From NCBI GenBank assembly GCA_037074765.1, contig JBAMDO010000576.1, positions 186,001 to 250,000 on the forward strand: 64,000 nt of DNA. The letters are read 5' to 3'. Every line of letters begins with the position of its first letter. The stretch's first letter is position 1. Below the pieces are notes generated by a model that saw nothing but the letters and a program-made list of their open reading frames with translations, did not search any database and was not told the DNA's origin. Source of the DNA: Mansonella perstans (lineage: Eukaryota; Nematoda; Chromadorea; Rhabditida; Onchocercidae). A program made the position numbers and the translations under genes. This document shows, piece after piece, positions 26,728-41,100 of this stretch.

Positions 26728-26823
26728 ATTGTCATTATTGTTACTGTCACTATTAACATTACTATCATTATCATTACTATCATCATTACTATCATTATCA
26801 CCATCATAATCATCACTATCAGT
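26728..26823. repeat. ATC/ATT trinucleotide-like microsatellite
   Basis: About 95 bp made of CATTATCATTACTATCATCA-like units, ending in AGTAGCAGTGGCAGTGG. A degenerate (ATN)n tract in intergenic sequence. Confidence 0.8.
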
Positions 26824-29070
26824 AGCAGTGGCAGTGGTTATTCGCCTATATTTATCGCTCAATTTTTGTCAAACTCATGCGGACGAAGTAGTTAAGTTGA
26901 GATTTGTATAAATGAAAATATTGAAACGAGAAGCATTCGTTTTTCTTTTGTTCAAGTATTTTGTAGAGAAGATATAATATGTTTTTTTAAAATCATGAAT
27001 TTTTGTTCCTAACTTTTAGAAATTGAAAGCACGAAACTGTCAATGGAACTTTTAGAGAACTCTAAAAGAATACACTTCACTCCATGTCATGTGAATTGCA
27101 TCACTTCACTTCAAAGGTCAAAGTTGATTTTGCAATGACTCTTTGCGAATTTACTGCAAAAAATTCTCATTCTAGATTAGATAATACTGAAATGATGTAA
27201 TCCTTTTACGATAGCAAAATTGTAACATAAAAGTTAGGTGCAAAAAATATTTCCTCCTGAGATACATGGCAAAATCAAAAGAGAAATTTATAGCAATTAT
27301 CAGGCACATTAATACCGAAAGATATATTAATGCCGTGAATATTAATAACAAAAAAAAATAAGTATGAGAAAGATTAATGACATATGTCATTCTTACCTGG
27401 GAAAGGTAAACGTTACGTATAAATTTGCGAGATAGTTATCATTGAGCTTGAATCAATAATAATTGAATGAAAACGATTATAGGAATCTTGATGGTCGCAA
27501 ATAAATTTAGCGCTATTATCTGCGTTAGAAGTTCAACTATGATTGAACTTTATAAGTAAACAGGCTATTTACCATATCTTATTTCTTAATGTATCTGTTT
27601 GTTTCTGAATGTTTATCCTTTTTCCTATCTACCGGGATAATTCTATACAATCAAGCTCTTTCAACTAACAAATGTTACAATGACTTATTCGCGAAGCTAA
27701 GGAAAAATCTTGATTTTCTCGATTAAATGATCCAATTAATTTATCTGTTTAATTCATTCACCTACTAGTTAGATTCTCAATGCTTCGGGATATAATTTAA
27801 GATATATGGAAATTTTGACATGTTTTTATTAAACTTTGCTCTGTCTGATTTTTTCACAAGCTTTCAAACATCATGTGTCTTCTTTTTAAATGAAATGGAA
27901 ATATCGACTTTTGATCGATTTTTATTGTTAGTTGTCAACTTGCATCAAATTATTGCTTTCAACTACTGATGCAATTTGAAAAATAGGAAATAATTGCTGT
28001 TTTTATTGTTCTTGCGAGGTGTTAACGATATTTTATATGACTAATGAAAGAATGAAGGAAAAGCCATTCATGTCGATTTACCGTCGTCCGCCGTCGTCCA
28101 ATATCCATTGCATTTTCCCGGAACCGTAAACAAACCAATTAGACCAAACAATGGAATCGTTCAAAATATCTATGACTGCTTTGCTATGATAAATTCTTTT
28201 AAATCCCTCAAAAAGATAGATTTCTATCATCCGGAATTATTATATTAAATATTTTGGACTTTTGGAAGCTGTAAAAAAGGAGTAACCTCGTGAAAAAAAA
28301 ATGCTAATATAAACTGTTCATTTTGAATTACATATATTAGTTTGCGTGCAATCTGCAAACAGCACACTTACTTTGTATGAAATAAACAAGAATAGTTTCT
28401 TTACTTAAATTTCATCTTTTTGATCTGATTCTAATTTCTTCTATCTATTGTTTCTTTGAATGTCCACCAAACTTTGTTAATCAACAAATCATTTCGTCAA
28501 GATTTCTACGTACAGAAATGCCATATTTCAATTATCTTTCTGAACAGATTTTGTTCATGACAAATAATGGTTTAAATAGGTGTGTATTCAATTCACATCG
28601 CATAACGGCTTTTTTCAAAAACTTCATTTTAATTTGAATCTAATCTGCACTTCAATTTCTTTCTAAAAATTGCACCAAAGCAATTCTGATTCGTAGCCAC
28701 ACACTCAAATTAAATCATTTTCTGTTTTCATAGGAATTTAAATAAAAAAATTTAAAAAAGACAATATTATAATCTTAGTTTTCTTTAAGAGTATTATGCA
28801 TTTCCTTCATGCATGCTATTTTATTATTTTTTCTCAACTTCGCGTGCTTTGTTAAACATTTAATTATTACTAGCTGTTAAATATATATGTTGAATTTCTC
28901 TCAAATATTTCAGCCTATTTTTCATATCAATGCAAGGAATTTCAAACAAGGTTCCAATTTGTGTAAATTTGGAGGAATTTTAAGCATTTCTGTTATTGCT
29001 ACAACTGATGATTGTACTGTCTCTTCTCGGAAGACCCGAATAAAGGGCAATAGTCAAGCTGGCGTTCTGT

Positions 29071-29077
29071 TTTGCAG
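29071..29077 (+). promoter_or_regulatory. Candidate splice or SL trans-splice acceptor upstream of the C2-domain gene
   Basis: TTTTGCAG precedes an open stretch (xAA TTT GCA AGA TTT...) that runs in frame into ATG 29119. Either an SL leader is added here and translation starts at 29119, or an upstream coding exon ending in phase 1 joins here. I could not find that exon. Confidence 0.35.
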
Positions 29078-29118
29078 AATTTGCAAGATTTGTAGATCCA
29101 TTCATAAGAAACAAAATA

Positions 29119-32100
29119 ATGTGGACAAAACGTGATAAACGTCTGGAACCTCTCTTGTTCAAGCCAAGTTCAAGCCATATGGAAATGACTAACTATTTCC
29201 ATTTCCATCGAGCACATGCTGGTCAAGTGTTACCCGCTTCAACGGCAATCAATTCACCTGGTCCAACACCTGCCGTACTTTGGAAGACCAACGGTGCCCG
29301 ACGTAGACGTTTCGGTTTGTTTTATTTTATGTTCTAACTGATATGTGTTCGTATGATGAAAGTGCAAACAATCTTATTTAGTTCCTGCTGCTAATCAAAA
29401 ATTTATGGAAATTTAGATGACTCGGAAATATTTTCATTCTCACCTTAACTTCACTCACCTAACTAACTTGCACCTGCGTTGAAATACTTATAAATCAAGG
29501 TTATTTTTGAAAGAAAATAATTATTAGACAATGAAGGAGGGATTTGGGCACCTCATACTAGTGAAAATAAATCGTTGTTCCAAGCAACAGTTAATCCACT
29601 TCCTTCTAATCATATTAATTCATTAGCTTATTATTTATTGTGCTACATAACTATGATTTGTAGCTTGACTTTAATTAGCTTTTTACAGTTTTATTAGCAA
29701 TTTTAGATACATTAAACTAGTGCAAATTTTGCATAGATTCGGACGAATGGAAAAAAGGAATTGATTTGGGAATTCACTCTGCAAAAAGTCTCAAAAAAAC
29801 TAATATTTCAATTATTACTTCAGATCCAATACGATGTTCCCATGAATTTACCACTTTACACTGACACTGAGCAATCAGCAAGTCAGTTAATTAAGCAAAA
29901 TTGGATTCTTTTCATAGCTGAAGAAAATTTCTATTAATCTTTCTCCATATGCTTCATTATTTTTGGTTGATTTGATGTTTTTTTTTAAAGTCAAAGTCCA
30001 TTAAAGGAAGATTGTAGAAGTATGATCATAATAAATCCCAATACTCATAGATTAAGTGAAAATTTGGAAAGTTGGTAATTCTATCTTTTATTACTTTCAA
30101 GTAATTGTATAATTAATATTTATTGCAATTTTATTTATAAAAAAAGAAAGATTTAAGGTCTATATTTTATACTTCATCAAGAATTCATAATACTTCCTCG
30201 GTTATTTCATAACATGAAAGTTTAATTTCATGATTAGTGTTCAATATATTTAAAACAAAATTCAAATGAATTATTTACAAAAAGAATTTACTACGTCCCG
30301 AAACTCCAGATGCTTCTCAAGATGTCATTAAATCAAATGAAAAATTAATGCCTTATCGAGGTTAGAATGAATTCGTAGTATAGCCAAATATGCGAATTAT
30401 TTTTAAAAAAAAATTAGATTATGAAATAAGTCGGAGAAATGAAAGAATTCAAGAAAAGTAATCAATAAATTTTTAGATGTTGTCATTTATTTAGCCCATA
30501 AAAAAAAAAAAATTGGATTATGAATAAGTCGAATGATTTTATTAGAAATTTAGTTTGTCGTGTTCTCTAAGCTTGTGCTTGCATGCATCTCATTTTTTAG
30601 TTTTGCTCTTCATTTCAAACTGAATTATTTTAATCCAAGTCTTTTTCACTATCAGCTCCGATATTCAACCGGAAGCATTTCATTTCACTTAATTTTCAAC
30701 TCATCTGACTCGCTCAACTCTCAACTTTTTATTAATTAGTTTTCTTGCTACTTTGCTTTCTGCTCATTAAAATTTTAGGACGCAGTAGGAATGAAAACAA
30801 TGAAGAAAATTTGTTAATATTTCATGCAAGTGCTAAAGATGAATTGTTAAGGCTAATAAATTATTTTTTTAAAGACAAGTTTAATTTTGCTAACATCAGC
30901 CATTCATTTTGAAATACAGTACTCATTTGTGATTTAATTATGCCCAGTGTTTTCTGTATTTATCTTTGAGCATTTTTTTAAGTTTTTTTTCTTTTTTTTT
31001 TTTTTTTTTTTGCAGATAGTTTTCCTAAAATCTTATCAATCCTTGGTAAATTGAAAAATCTTTTTATTTTGTATTACAAGCAAGAATTTTGTTAAATAGA
31101 AGGAAATGAGTAGAATTACATGGAAGCAAAAACTTCAAATTTCTGTTTTCAAGAATATTTCCTTCTCGGATAATTTTTGCATTTCTTTAAGTGGCGAAGG
31201 ATAGCAGAAAAGAATCAATTCAATCAAAAAGGTTTAACGTTAAATCAAGTAATTTGCCTAAACATATAAAATTGAATTTCATAATTAAGAGGAAATCAAC
31301 TACACTGTTACGTTAATATGTAGCCTAAAATGAAGGACAGCTTTCATTAGCCTATTATGGAGCATATTTCGACTTGCATCTTCCTTGCTGTTTTTGTCCT
31401 CCAAATACAGACATTAAAATTCAAATATTAATAGAACATAAACAAATGAACTGATTAATTTTTAATAGTCAAATAAGCACCTTGACATAATAGTGTTGAA
31501 ATTTCTTCCTTCCCTATTGTTCTAAATGATGTAGTTTTTTAAACTTGAAAGAATGCAAAAAATAAATAGAATGATTTTTTAATTCGTTACATTAAGTTAT
31601 ATTTTGTGCTATCCAGAACGGTTTGAATTTAAAAGTGAAGTATAATAAACAACGATTTTACTGCTAATGAAGATCGCCTATGCAATATTTTTATAGCTAG
31701 TTTATGGATTTCTTCATAATGATTTGCTAAAAAGAGAGAGAGTGAGGGAGAATTAGAATGAATTGCAAATATTCATCATCCGCTAATAATATGTAAAAAA
31801 GGCGTAAAAATGAATTTTATGCTTTCAGTATGACTGCATTATTCAAATCTCTCATTATTTATCATCAATGCAATATAGTAAAAATAGATAAAGTAAAAAA
31901 AATTATTTTTTTGCAAGGAAGCATTTTTTGTATTTCTTACTCCATTCTTTTTACGCAATAACAGAAGTTCCATACAACAATAGTGAATGGGACATCGCAA
32001 AAAATACTCCATTGGACAAAAAAATGGAATGTTCCTTGTAATAAATTCATTCAAACTGCAATCTCCGATACTAGAAATCCTTGCTTTACAGAACGTACCC

Positions 32101-35100
32101 ACAGCCAAGCTACTTCGAAGATACCTCTTCATTTAAGTTCTAAGTTTTAAAATAATTTGCTAAAGTGAAATAAACTTTAATAAAAATCGCACATTTACGT
32201 AAAATGATTACATTAAATAGGTTTTACATAAATGTGGAAGTTGTGCAATCTTAAAAAGTTGCATTCATACAATAGTTACAATGACTGATTGATTTATGGA
32301 GTATGCCTAATCCTAACTGATAATAAAAATAAAAATTTTCATATGTTTCTCTTCTGGCAACTTTTTTGATTTTTTACTATTTTCACATTTTTTTTAAAAT
32401 TTTTCATTTTCCACTTTTTGTATCTTTAATTTTTAAGGTTTTCAGAGCAGTCTCGTTTGCATGAAAATTGAAAATCCTTACTGCTGTACCATCAAATTGG
32501 TAATAGCAAACTGATCTGAAATATTTTAGTACTGTTTTGAACACAAAAAAAAAATTTATTATTCCGGGATACGGCAGATTAATACTTCATACTGTCGGTA
32601 AGTTGGCTGATGAAATGATATGGTTTTGAAAAATATTTTGCATAAATAATAATTCACACGATATTCATTAATGCTTAGAAAGAGAAAAGAAAAAATTTCA
32701 AATTCAGATCATTCATAGGATTTTGATTCGTTTTATCTTTCTTCAGTGTTAAAAGTTTCTTAGCAAAGGATTGGATTAGTTGGTTTAATATAAATATTTA
32801 AATTTATATTAATGCCAGGAATCTCATCTGCGTTTAGTTAGATTGCTATTTGCTATTAATTTGATGAATTCATTTTAATGAAGAAATCTCTTTATGTGTA
32901 AAATCACTCATTGTACCTTCTCATTACTATATGTTGCAACAATGCCACTTTAGTTAATATAATGTGATATATATGTACTTTCTCATCATTTCTCAGTTTC
33001 CGATTTTTCATAAATTTCTGTGAAATAGTTACTTGTTTGTTTTAAAAATTTATCGAACGTTAAGTAGAATAGACGATCTAATTTCAAAATTTTTTTTCTA
33101 TTTCTCTCTACTTTCTCATCACCTCGAGAAAGCATTTCAAATCTGATCATTAAAATAACGAATAGAAATTGGGTTGTTTATTCTGATATGATAACAAGCC
33201 TGCTACCTTGCATCTTTCCGACATATTGAAGGATTTAATTTTCTGAACGTACGACTTTGATTCCATATTTATGTGGAATGATTTGGCTTGCTACAGAGCT
33301 TAAGATTTTCTTTTTATGAATTAGAGGTTGTTTACTCGTTTCATTTGATTTTGAAGCAGCAATTTAAATTATAGCGGTATAGTTGGAATAGTATGAAAAG
33401 AAAGAAAACCACAAGGTAAAGAAAAAAGAAATAAAGTTTTAGGAATTAGATTTCATTTCTGTTATATTAATTAATTTCAACCATAAAATTTAACATTACT
33501 CATATATGGCGTGTTTAACTAATACTTGCTGAATGTCTTTAAAATAGTGCCTTTGTTTTTTCTAAGCTTTCAGAATCGCTTTTTTATTTATCAGCTAAGA
33601 AAACGATAACCAATGCACTTTCAAACTGATTGATATCGTTGAAATTTTTTCTGAAATATAGGGAAATTTCTTATCTGAATACAATGAATAAGCGAAAGCG
33701 AATAATCAAACAATGTTAAAGAACACTAAACAATTTTTTATTTTGATTTATTTATTCTAACATATTTTAGTTTTTGATGCTTGGCATCGAAAAAAAAATC
33801 ATTTAAAAAAAAATTGATATAAATGTTTTATTAAATGAGTATTTTATTCGCAAAAATTTTTCTTCTAATTTGAATTTCAATCATCAAAGATAAATAGGAA
33901 AGTTTTTCCTTCAGAAGTCACAAGTCTTACAAATTTTCTTCATATTTTTTACAATGAATTTCCTCGAATCTTGTGAGATGGAATTGTGGGAAGTATGACG
34001 CAAACGTTGATAACACGGATGGATCTTTTTATCATGCTTAAAGTCGTTTATTAGTACGACAATTTAATGTTTGATTGTTATCGCCAATGTGAATCCAAAA
34101 TAGAAATAAAATTTTTGGACATGCTGCAGGAGTAAAATTATTTGTTGAATCACTTTCTAAAATGTTCCTCACTTCTCGATCTAAGCATTACTCTGCTTCT
34201 GTGGATCATCATTGAATGACGGATACAAAATTGAGACGAAATCCATCAGCTCCTTGCTGCTTTAAATCAATCTCATTCCTCATTACTTATTTCCTTGATA
34301 TTTTCTAACTTCAAAAATTGGCCTTTATAGAAATGTACTTCAGGTTACACTCAAAACTTTCAGGTCACATCTAAGAAAAACGAAGACAGTAGTCCGAAAT
34401 AATACTATAAAAAGGAAGATAAAAACTGGAATATAAGAATTTTATATTAAAGATTACCTGATGAAATAAATGTGAATCACTACCTGACTCTTATCTGCTC
34501 AGTAGATAATTCGTATTAAGAAATTAATGATTTAAGGAAGCGCAATCATTTTTTGAATTTTACGTCGATTTTTTAAATGATCATTTAGCAACATAAAATG
34601 ATCAGCGAATTTCGTAACTTTAAAAGTTGTAAAACATCTTAAAGTTAACATTTTATTTATTAATCATATTTCGAAAGTATTAGAAGAAAGTTTTAAAATT
34701 TGTTTATAATGTAAGGGTGGGTGTAATGATTTTGACGCTACTCAATGGTATTCATCCTAACATGTCAACATTTCCTGATAATTTAATTTACGATCTTAAC
34801 AATTGAAGGATACTGTAGGTGAATAAAGCGGTAGGTGGGAGAATCATGACGAATGTGATAAATGGCTACATATTGTATCGCCTGATGGCTGATAGAAACA
34901 ACAAAAGTACACATCCACGACGGCACAGTTTAATGCCTCTTTCGGAGGGTCAAAAAACTTATCTTTTTCAATCATCACGCAAATCCCTTTTCGGTAAGGC
35001 TTAGTTAGGTTACTGTAAAATTAAGATTCATAGCTGTTTGGCACTTGCAAAACTGTTTTTTTTTCAGATGAGATTTTCATAAGAAGATTTCTCCTATCTT

Positions 35101-38100
35101 CTATCTCTCAAATTTTCTAATTCAGTTGTTTTCATGAAAATAAATTAAATTCTTGAATTTTTTCCCAAATATTCTTTCGAAATTTCATATTCTTAATTTC
35201 AGAACCATTCTGCTTTCCAATGATTCAACACGTACCTATCAAACAGAGGTTAAGTTCTGCAGGATACAATGGCTTAAATGGTAATCTTTACAACTCTTTA
35301 ACTGCATAAAATTTTCGTTATCATCGGAAGTTTGGATAGACTGGTAAATTCGAAAATGAAAATAAACGAATAAATGATTTTTGAACTGTAATTAAGTTAA
35401 GAAGTAATAGTTAGACCTCAGCGGTCAAATAATTCGATAAATTTCGATTTGATATGAAAGAAAAAAATATTCACATTATAGACGATACAAACAGTGATCT
35501 AGATCCAACACTGATGAATTCATCTAATCCATACCTGCATCGCCGTCGACGAATGTCTTTGCTGCAAACGTTAAGATACCAAAATAGATTGCTGGCAGAT
35601 AGCGAGGTTGAATGTCGTAGTCAGCAATCAGATCAAGGTTTATTTCACTTTCCTGTTGATCTGATGATAGTTTTACTATCAACATCAACACATAATGAAA
35701 ACCGACACACTATGATCTGACAGTTAATAAGTAATTAATAATGTAATGAGGCAGTGATATGAATTTAACAGTGGTGAAAATTATATCTCAAAAGTAGTTT
35801 GCAATGTCAAAAAATTTATAACCATCGGATAAATTCATTTATATGGCTTTTTTTACAGTTTCATGCAAGAATTTTAGGCAGTGAAGTAGCAAGGGATCGT
35901 CAATCAAACAATTCGTTACCCCTTTCGTCTTCGGAATCAAAGGATTCAAGACGAAGCTCTTCCATTACCAAGCTGAAGAATAAGTATGAATAGTTATCAA
36001 ATATTGTTCAAAGTTCAGTTATTTAAAGTTTTATTTCGAGCTTTCTTTAATACATAATTTGCATTTTTCTCAATTACAGGACATTTGCATTTTTTGGAAA
36101 GCTTTCATCCAAAAAAAGCCAAACTCCTAACGTGCAAAGTTCCGGTAACGGTTATACAAAGCATTGTCAAAGCAACGGTAATGATCATCCCATTTATTCG
36201 ACCATTGATTTAAGTGCAAAAGGTTAACTTTGGAAAATATTTGAAAGGAAATGTATCGATGAGACCCTGAATATTTTATTTGAAATTAATTCATCGAGAC
36301 GTCTATCTCAATCTTCAATTTTCTAGCAGGATTTTTGAATCTCATGTATAATTGATTTGTACATTACAGAAGCTCGAAATGACAAATCATAATTCTTAAT
36401 AATTGATAGCTTCCACAAATGATATTTCCTGCATGTTATAAAACATTATTGTACTACATTTTAGTAAGCTAATTAAGAAGTGAGAGATATGAATTTGCTT
36501 ACGAGAAATAGAATCTCTCGTGTTTTAGGTGAACGTTACGGTAAGCAGCAAGAAACTGTTGCTGTAATTGCGAAACAAACATCGGAAGTTTATTCCGAAA
36601 AAAAAACAGGAATTGGAGGCCAAAACAAGTGCTCAAATTTAACAAGGAACCGTGAGTTTTATTTGAAAGCTATTACAGAAATATTTTTTAGAGAAAAATT
36701 GTTAAGAACTTCAAAAAAATTTTCGGAACTTCGAAAAACGAGTTTACCTGGAAATGGTTTTGGTCTTCCAAACATTTTCAAGTATGCTCAGTTTTCAAAC
36801 TCAGTCTTTTATTTCTTATTAGCTTAAGGAGATTTCAAATTTTCACTCTATATTTTTTATTTTGTATTCTGGACTGCGATTTATTTGCGAGTGGTAAAGT
36901 TCAAATATTAAGATTTAAATCATTTCAAAAAATCATTTCATCGTGTGACGTATTACATAGTAACAGATTAAGTATCTAACAATGAGGTAATCGCCAAAAA
37001 CGATTTCCCAGTTGTTTTTATTCAAGTTGATCAGCTAACATACCTCGAGAAAAGTCGGATTTTTACTGTATTAAGTTTTAAAATATTTGAAAATTCCAAC
37101 CAGTTTTGTGGAAGTTCTCTAAATATTTTTCTTCAAGCATTTGTTTAACTTATTTGAGGTAGTAGGTTGTCTAATTTCATATTATTTCAGTATCATGTCC
37201 TCAAATTGGATTAAATTTGCTGATGTGTGATGAAATTTGCCGTCCAGTGACGTCATATCAACATGAAATATTGATAGATGCCGCAGTTAAAGAGGAAGGT
37301 AGTGAAACTTTCACGCCTGTCATTGAGAAAGCCGATAAGGTCTTTATTTAATGTATTTGTTTGGTGTAAGGTCTTTATTTAATGTATTTGTTTGGTGTGA
37401 TATAAGATAAACTCAATTTAGACCCTTATTTTTTATTCGAAAGGGTTATCCTACCTCCTTTCGTAAACTTCTCACTCGAGAATTTAAAGGTACTTTTATG
37501 CTTTTATTCATTTGTACAGTTACATTTATAATCAATTCATTCAAATAAGTAGAAAACTGTCTATGGCATTTGTACATTTTCAGTGTTATTTTATTTGCCG
37601 TAAAATATTTTTCAGAATCAATTCAACGAAAATGTAAATTACAACACTCCGACGAAATCGTTACAAAACAGTTGTGAAGTAGCAGAATGTGTCATCGAAA
37701 AGGATGAGTTTAAATATGCGGCGAAATTGCATCGAGATTGCGGTTTACTTAGTATCTATTTGGCTGTTTTTGTGAAATAATTAAATGTTTCTGTATTCGA
37801 GATTAATAATATTAGGAAATTTAAGGCCAAGAAAACAATGCTTGTGAAGAATTATCTTTTTCACAGCAACAACAACAGCATCTTCAAATCACAAATAAAT
37901 TGCAACATCTGGAATTATCTAACGGTTGTCTCACTGAACAATTTCTATATGTCTCACCGAGATCTGGGAGAAATTCACCAACATCATGTATTTCTACGGA
38001 AACGTGAGCGCTTTGAGTTCAATGAAAGAATCAAAAAGCATGAGAGAAGCACATTTTCTGATTCGATTCATTAGAGATGTGAAATGAGTATGTATGTTAT

Positions 38101-41100
38101 GAATTTATAGGATTTTGCAGTTAATACAATACAGTTAAAATATACATTTGATTTATAATTAAATACATAATGCAGAAATTATTTATGTACATAAAGTTTC
38201 ACTTTTTTGCTGAACTTGTTTCTGAACCATGAAAGGCTTTAGAAGTAGCCGTAAAAATGTTTTAAAAATCCTAATTTTGATAGTTTCGGTATCAGCATAA
38301 CTTTTACAATAATTTTTCATGCTTATATGGATAATAATTCATTCTACTGCTCTTTTTCCTCTATTCCATGTATTTCAGCAAGAAACAAGACAGTAAAGAA
38401 GAGAAGAAGAGAAATTTTTCGACCAAAACTTTTTTGCAAAATGAAATGTTGAAAGAAATACTTGATTGTTACCCAGAACTGGATTCACTTCCTTCTTTTT
38501 ATTCGGATGATGAAGAGGATGATGATAATCTATCATCACTGATGCTTGACCATTATCTTCCACCGAAATACAGTAAGTAAATAGTCTCTTTTTGGTTTAT
38601 CAATAGAGACTTCAAAAGAACAAGTTGTTTATAAGAAATCGCAGAAATTTTAAGCAAGGCAATGATGAATAGCATGAAATTCAATGTAATTCACTGAAAA
38701 ATTACAACGTTTCCCACTTGAATACTTCCACCAACAGTCATAGCTATCAGTAATTTCGTCTATTCTCTCAAATTCTTGATTTTGATATTTACGGGCATTT
38801 CATTTCTGTCAATTTTTAGTGAGAATGTTCTTGCTTTATAGAATTTATAGAGTTTGTTGGGTAGGGGTTTATTTTGGGTCCAATCGAATGATTTGAAGGA
38901 GATAGCACAGTAATAATTCGCTAAACTATAAAGGTGCATAAATATTGGCTTCTGGATTACAGGACTTTTAGAGCATCTGTATCTTACAGTTCTCATTGTT
39001 TGTGTCCGCTTTTAATATTATTTTGAAATTGATTTTGCTTAGTGTCAACAATGCTATAGGAGATATTAAGCTAACATGAATGGTCCAGACACTAATATGA
39101 CTGAGCTAGGTTTTTCTATGTTTTTGTCTTCATATTTCTTTGTTAATTTTGCTTATTTATTTATTTAACTATTAATTATTTTCGAGTTTACAAAAAAACA
39201 ATGCATAATTCGAATTGACCACTGAATAAGATAAACGAGAAGTATGCAAACTACTTGCATTCGGACATCAAAAATCATCTCTCGTAGTCAATCCATATAT
39301 AAATTATTCATATAATACATTTAAAAATTATGATTTTTTTACGATATGGGTTTTTTCTACTTTAAATTTATACCATATCTCCAATATTAAAGGTTGCTAT
39401 GTCGTCGTATCTTCTAGAAACATGGTGCAGAGGATTGAGATGCATATAAATCTAATGAATAATAAAGTCAATCCATATATAAATTATTCATAAGATTAAC
39501 GATTTTTAATTCAAAGGGTTTGCTGACTTTATTATTAATTTTAGGATTCTCAACCAATAGTAATGATAACAGCAATCAATCGTCCTCTTTATCATCGCTT
39601 ATCACTTATTCGGACACCGAACAGTACGATTTTATTTTTTTTTTTGCTTTGATTTTTTGTTATTACTCATTGAAAAATAATGAGACCTCTAATGGTGTTT
39701 TAAGATTTGTGAAAATGTCAAAATTCGCAGCTGAAGCATGTTTTTATATTATCAAAAAGACTGCAAATTTGTCAAATTTATTCTGGAAAAACACTGCCCA
39801 GAATAATCCGCGAAGGGAAATCCCATCCCTGTCGCATGCTTAATCATTCCAAGTAAACGCTGAAAAGATTGTTACTCTTTCTTCTTGCTTGATTCTTTCG
39901 GTAGAAATCTCGCATGAATGTAACAGCAAATGTTTACATTTTAGTATGATTGAAAATGATAATTTGAGTGGGAAATTATACTTTTTTTATTTAAAAATCA
40001 CATCAGTGAGTTCTTCACTCCTGCATTATGCCTATAAATATGGGGAATGCGAACTATTATCCCATGCCCAATTAACAACTACTAGAGTTCTTATTAAATT
40101 GCTTATCTTTCCCCTCATGATGCAATCCTGCCGTAAATGTTGTCACTAAATACCTAGGACATCAGAAAATCCTACCATAAATTGGAGATAAAACAGGAAA
40201 GGAAAGGAAAGCATATAATTTATGAGGACGGAAATTTGCTTTATCGCTTGTTATTTTCACACAAATGATCATAAATATGTTTTCAACTAATGCAGAATAA
40301 TTTTAACTTCAGAAAAATTCATTGTAAACAACAAATTTCCTCAACTTCTATGCACTGCATCACGCATTATGTTAACTGTTTGCTTAAACAGATCGTTAAC
40401 ACAATCTTATGATAATGTTTTAAGAAATATTCAGTTAACACTGTTCAGAAAATTAAATAGGTCATCACTTTACTGTTCACAATACTTCGTCTCACAGGAT
40501 CTCACATGTCTACATGTTTGACAAGAATTACATTTATCACATTTTCCTAATCTTTAATCTCACTTCCTCTGAATATCTAATTAAGTCATACTCTAGACTG
40601 ATAATTGGGCAATTCATTCAGGAACAAGAACAACTAGGAAAAGACTGTGGTTTTCTAATTTAATTAAAAATTAAATTACATTTTGTCGCATTTCTATAAT
40701 ATTGAACTATATGACCGCAACGTTTTCAAAGGCATCAAATACCTCTTTTTCTAGCAGTAACATGACTTCTGCGTTTTTTCACTTTCAAAATTTTTTGACG
40801 AAAATGTAAACTGCTTGAAAGTTTTTAAAGTACTAGATCAAAATTTGAAATATTTCATAATAATATTGAATATTATTATTTTGTTCTCTAATTTTCCTTG
40901 TCTAATGATATTAATTTATAGAAATAATTTACTGACTCACATGGAAAGACTGAAATGCTCAAAATTAATTTATCTTTATTGATATTTTTGTGGCACTAAT
41001 CCATTTATCCATAGCAAAGTTTACTAATTCAATTTCTCTATTCTGTTTATCTTTCCAATAAAGTCTTAGTGATTAAATTGTGCTCGAGACAAGCAAGGTT

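Larger units (their letters stand above)
14922..29077. other. 14 kb gene-poor region between divergent genes
   Basis: This separates the 5' end of the hydroxylase gene (- strand) from the 5' end of the C2-domain gene (+ strand). It is AT-rich, with homopolymer and dinucleotide tracts and no multi-exon gene I can assemble. Exon-like islands at 18609-18664 (- strand), 20675-20790 (both strands open) and 28070-28150 (+ strand) are described separately. It should hold the promoters of both flanking genes, but I cannot place any. Confidence 0.5.

Noticed and set aside
29826..29884. Exon-like segment reading IQYDVPMNLPLYTDTEQSA
   Set aside because: It needs phase 0, whereas the first C2-gene exon ends in phase 1; in the required phase it stops after a few codons. 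It could belong to an alternative isoform, but I cannot support it.
30992..31015. Poly(T)20-GCAG that looks like an ideal 3' splice site
   Set aside because: No open reading frame follows that fits the neighbouring exons; most likely a homopolymer coincidence.
31839..32132. Minus-strand 97-codon frame
   Set aside because: Lies in a + strand intron, no motif, no splice partners, composition like random AT-rich frames.
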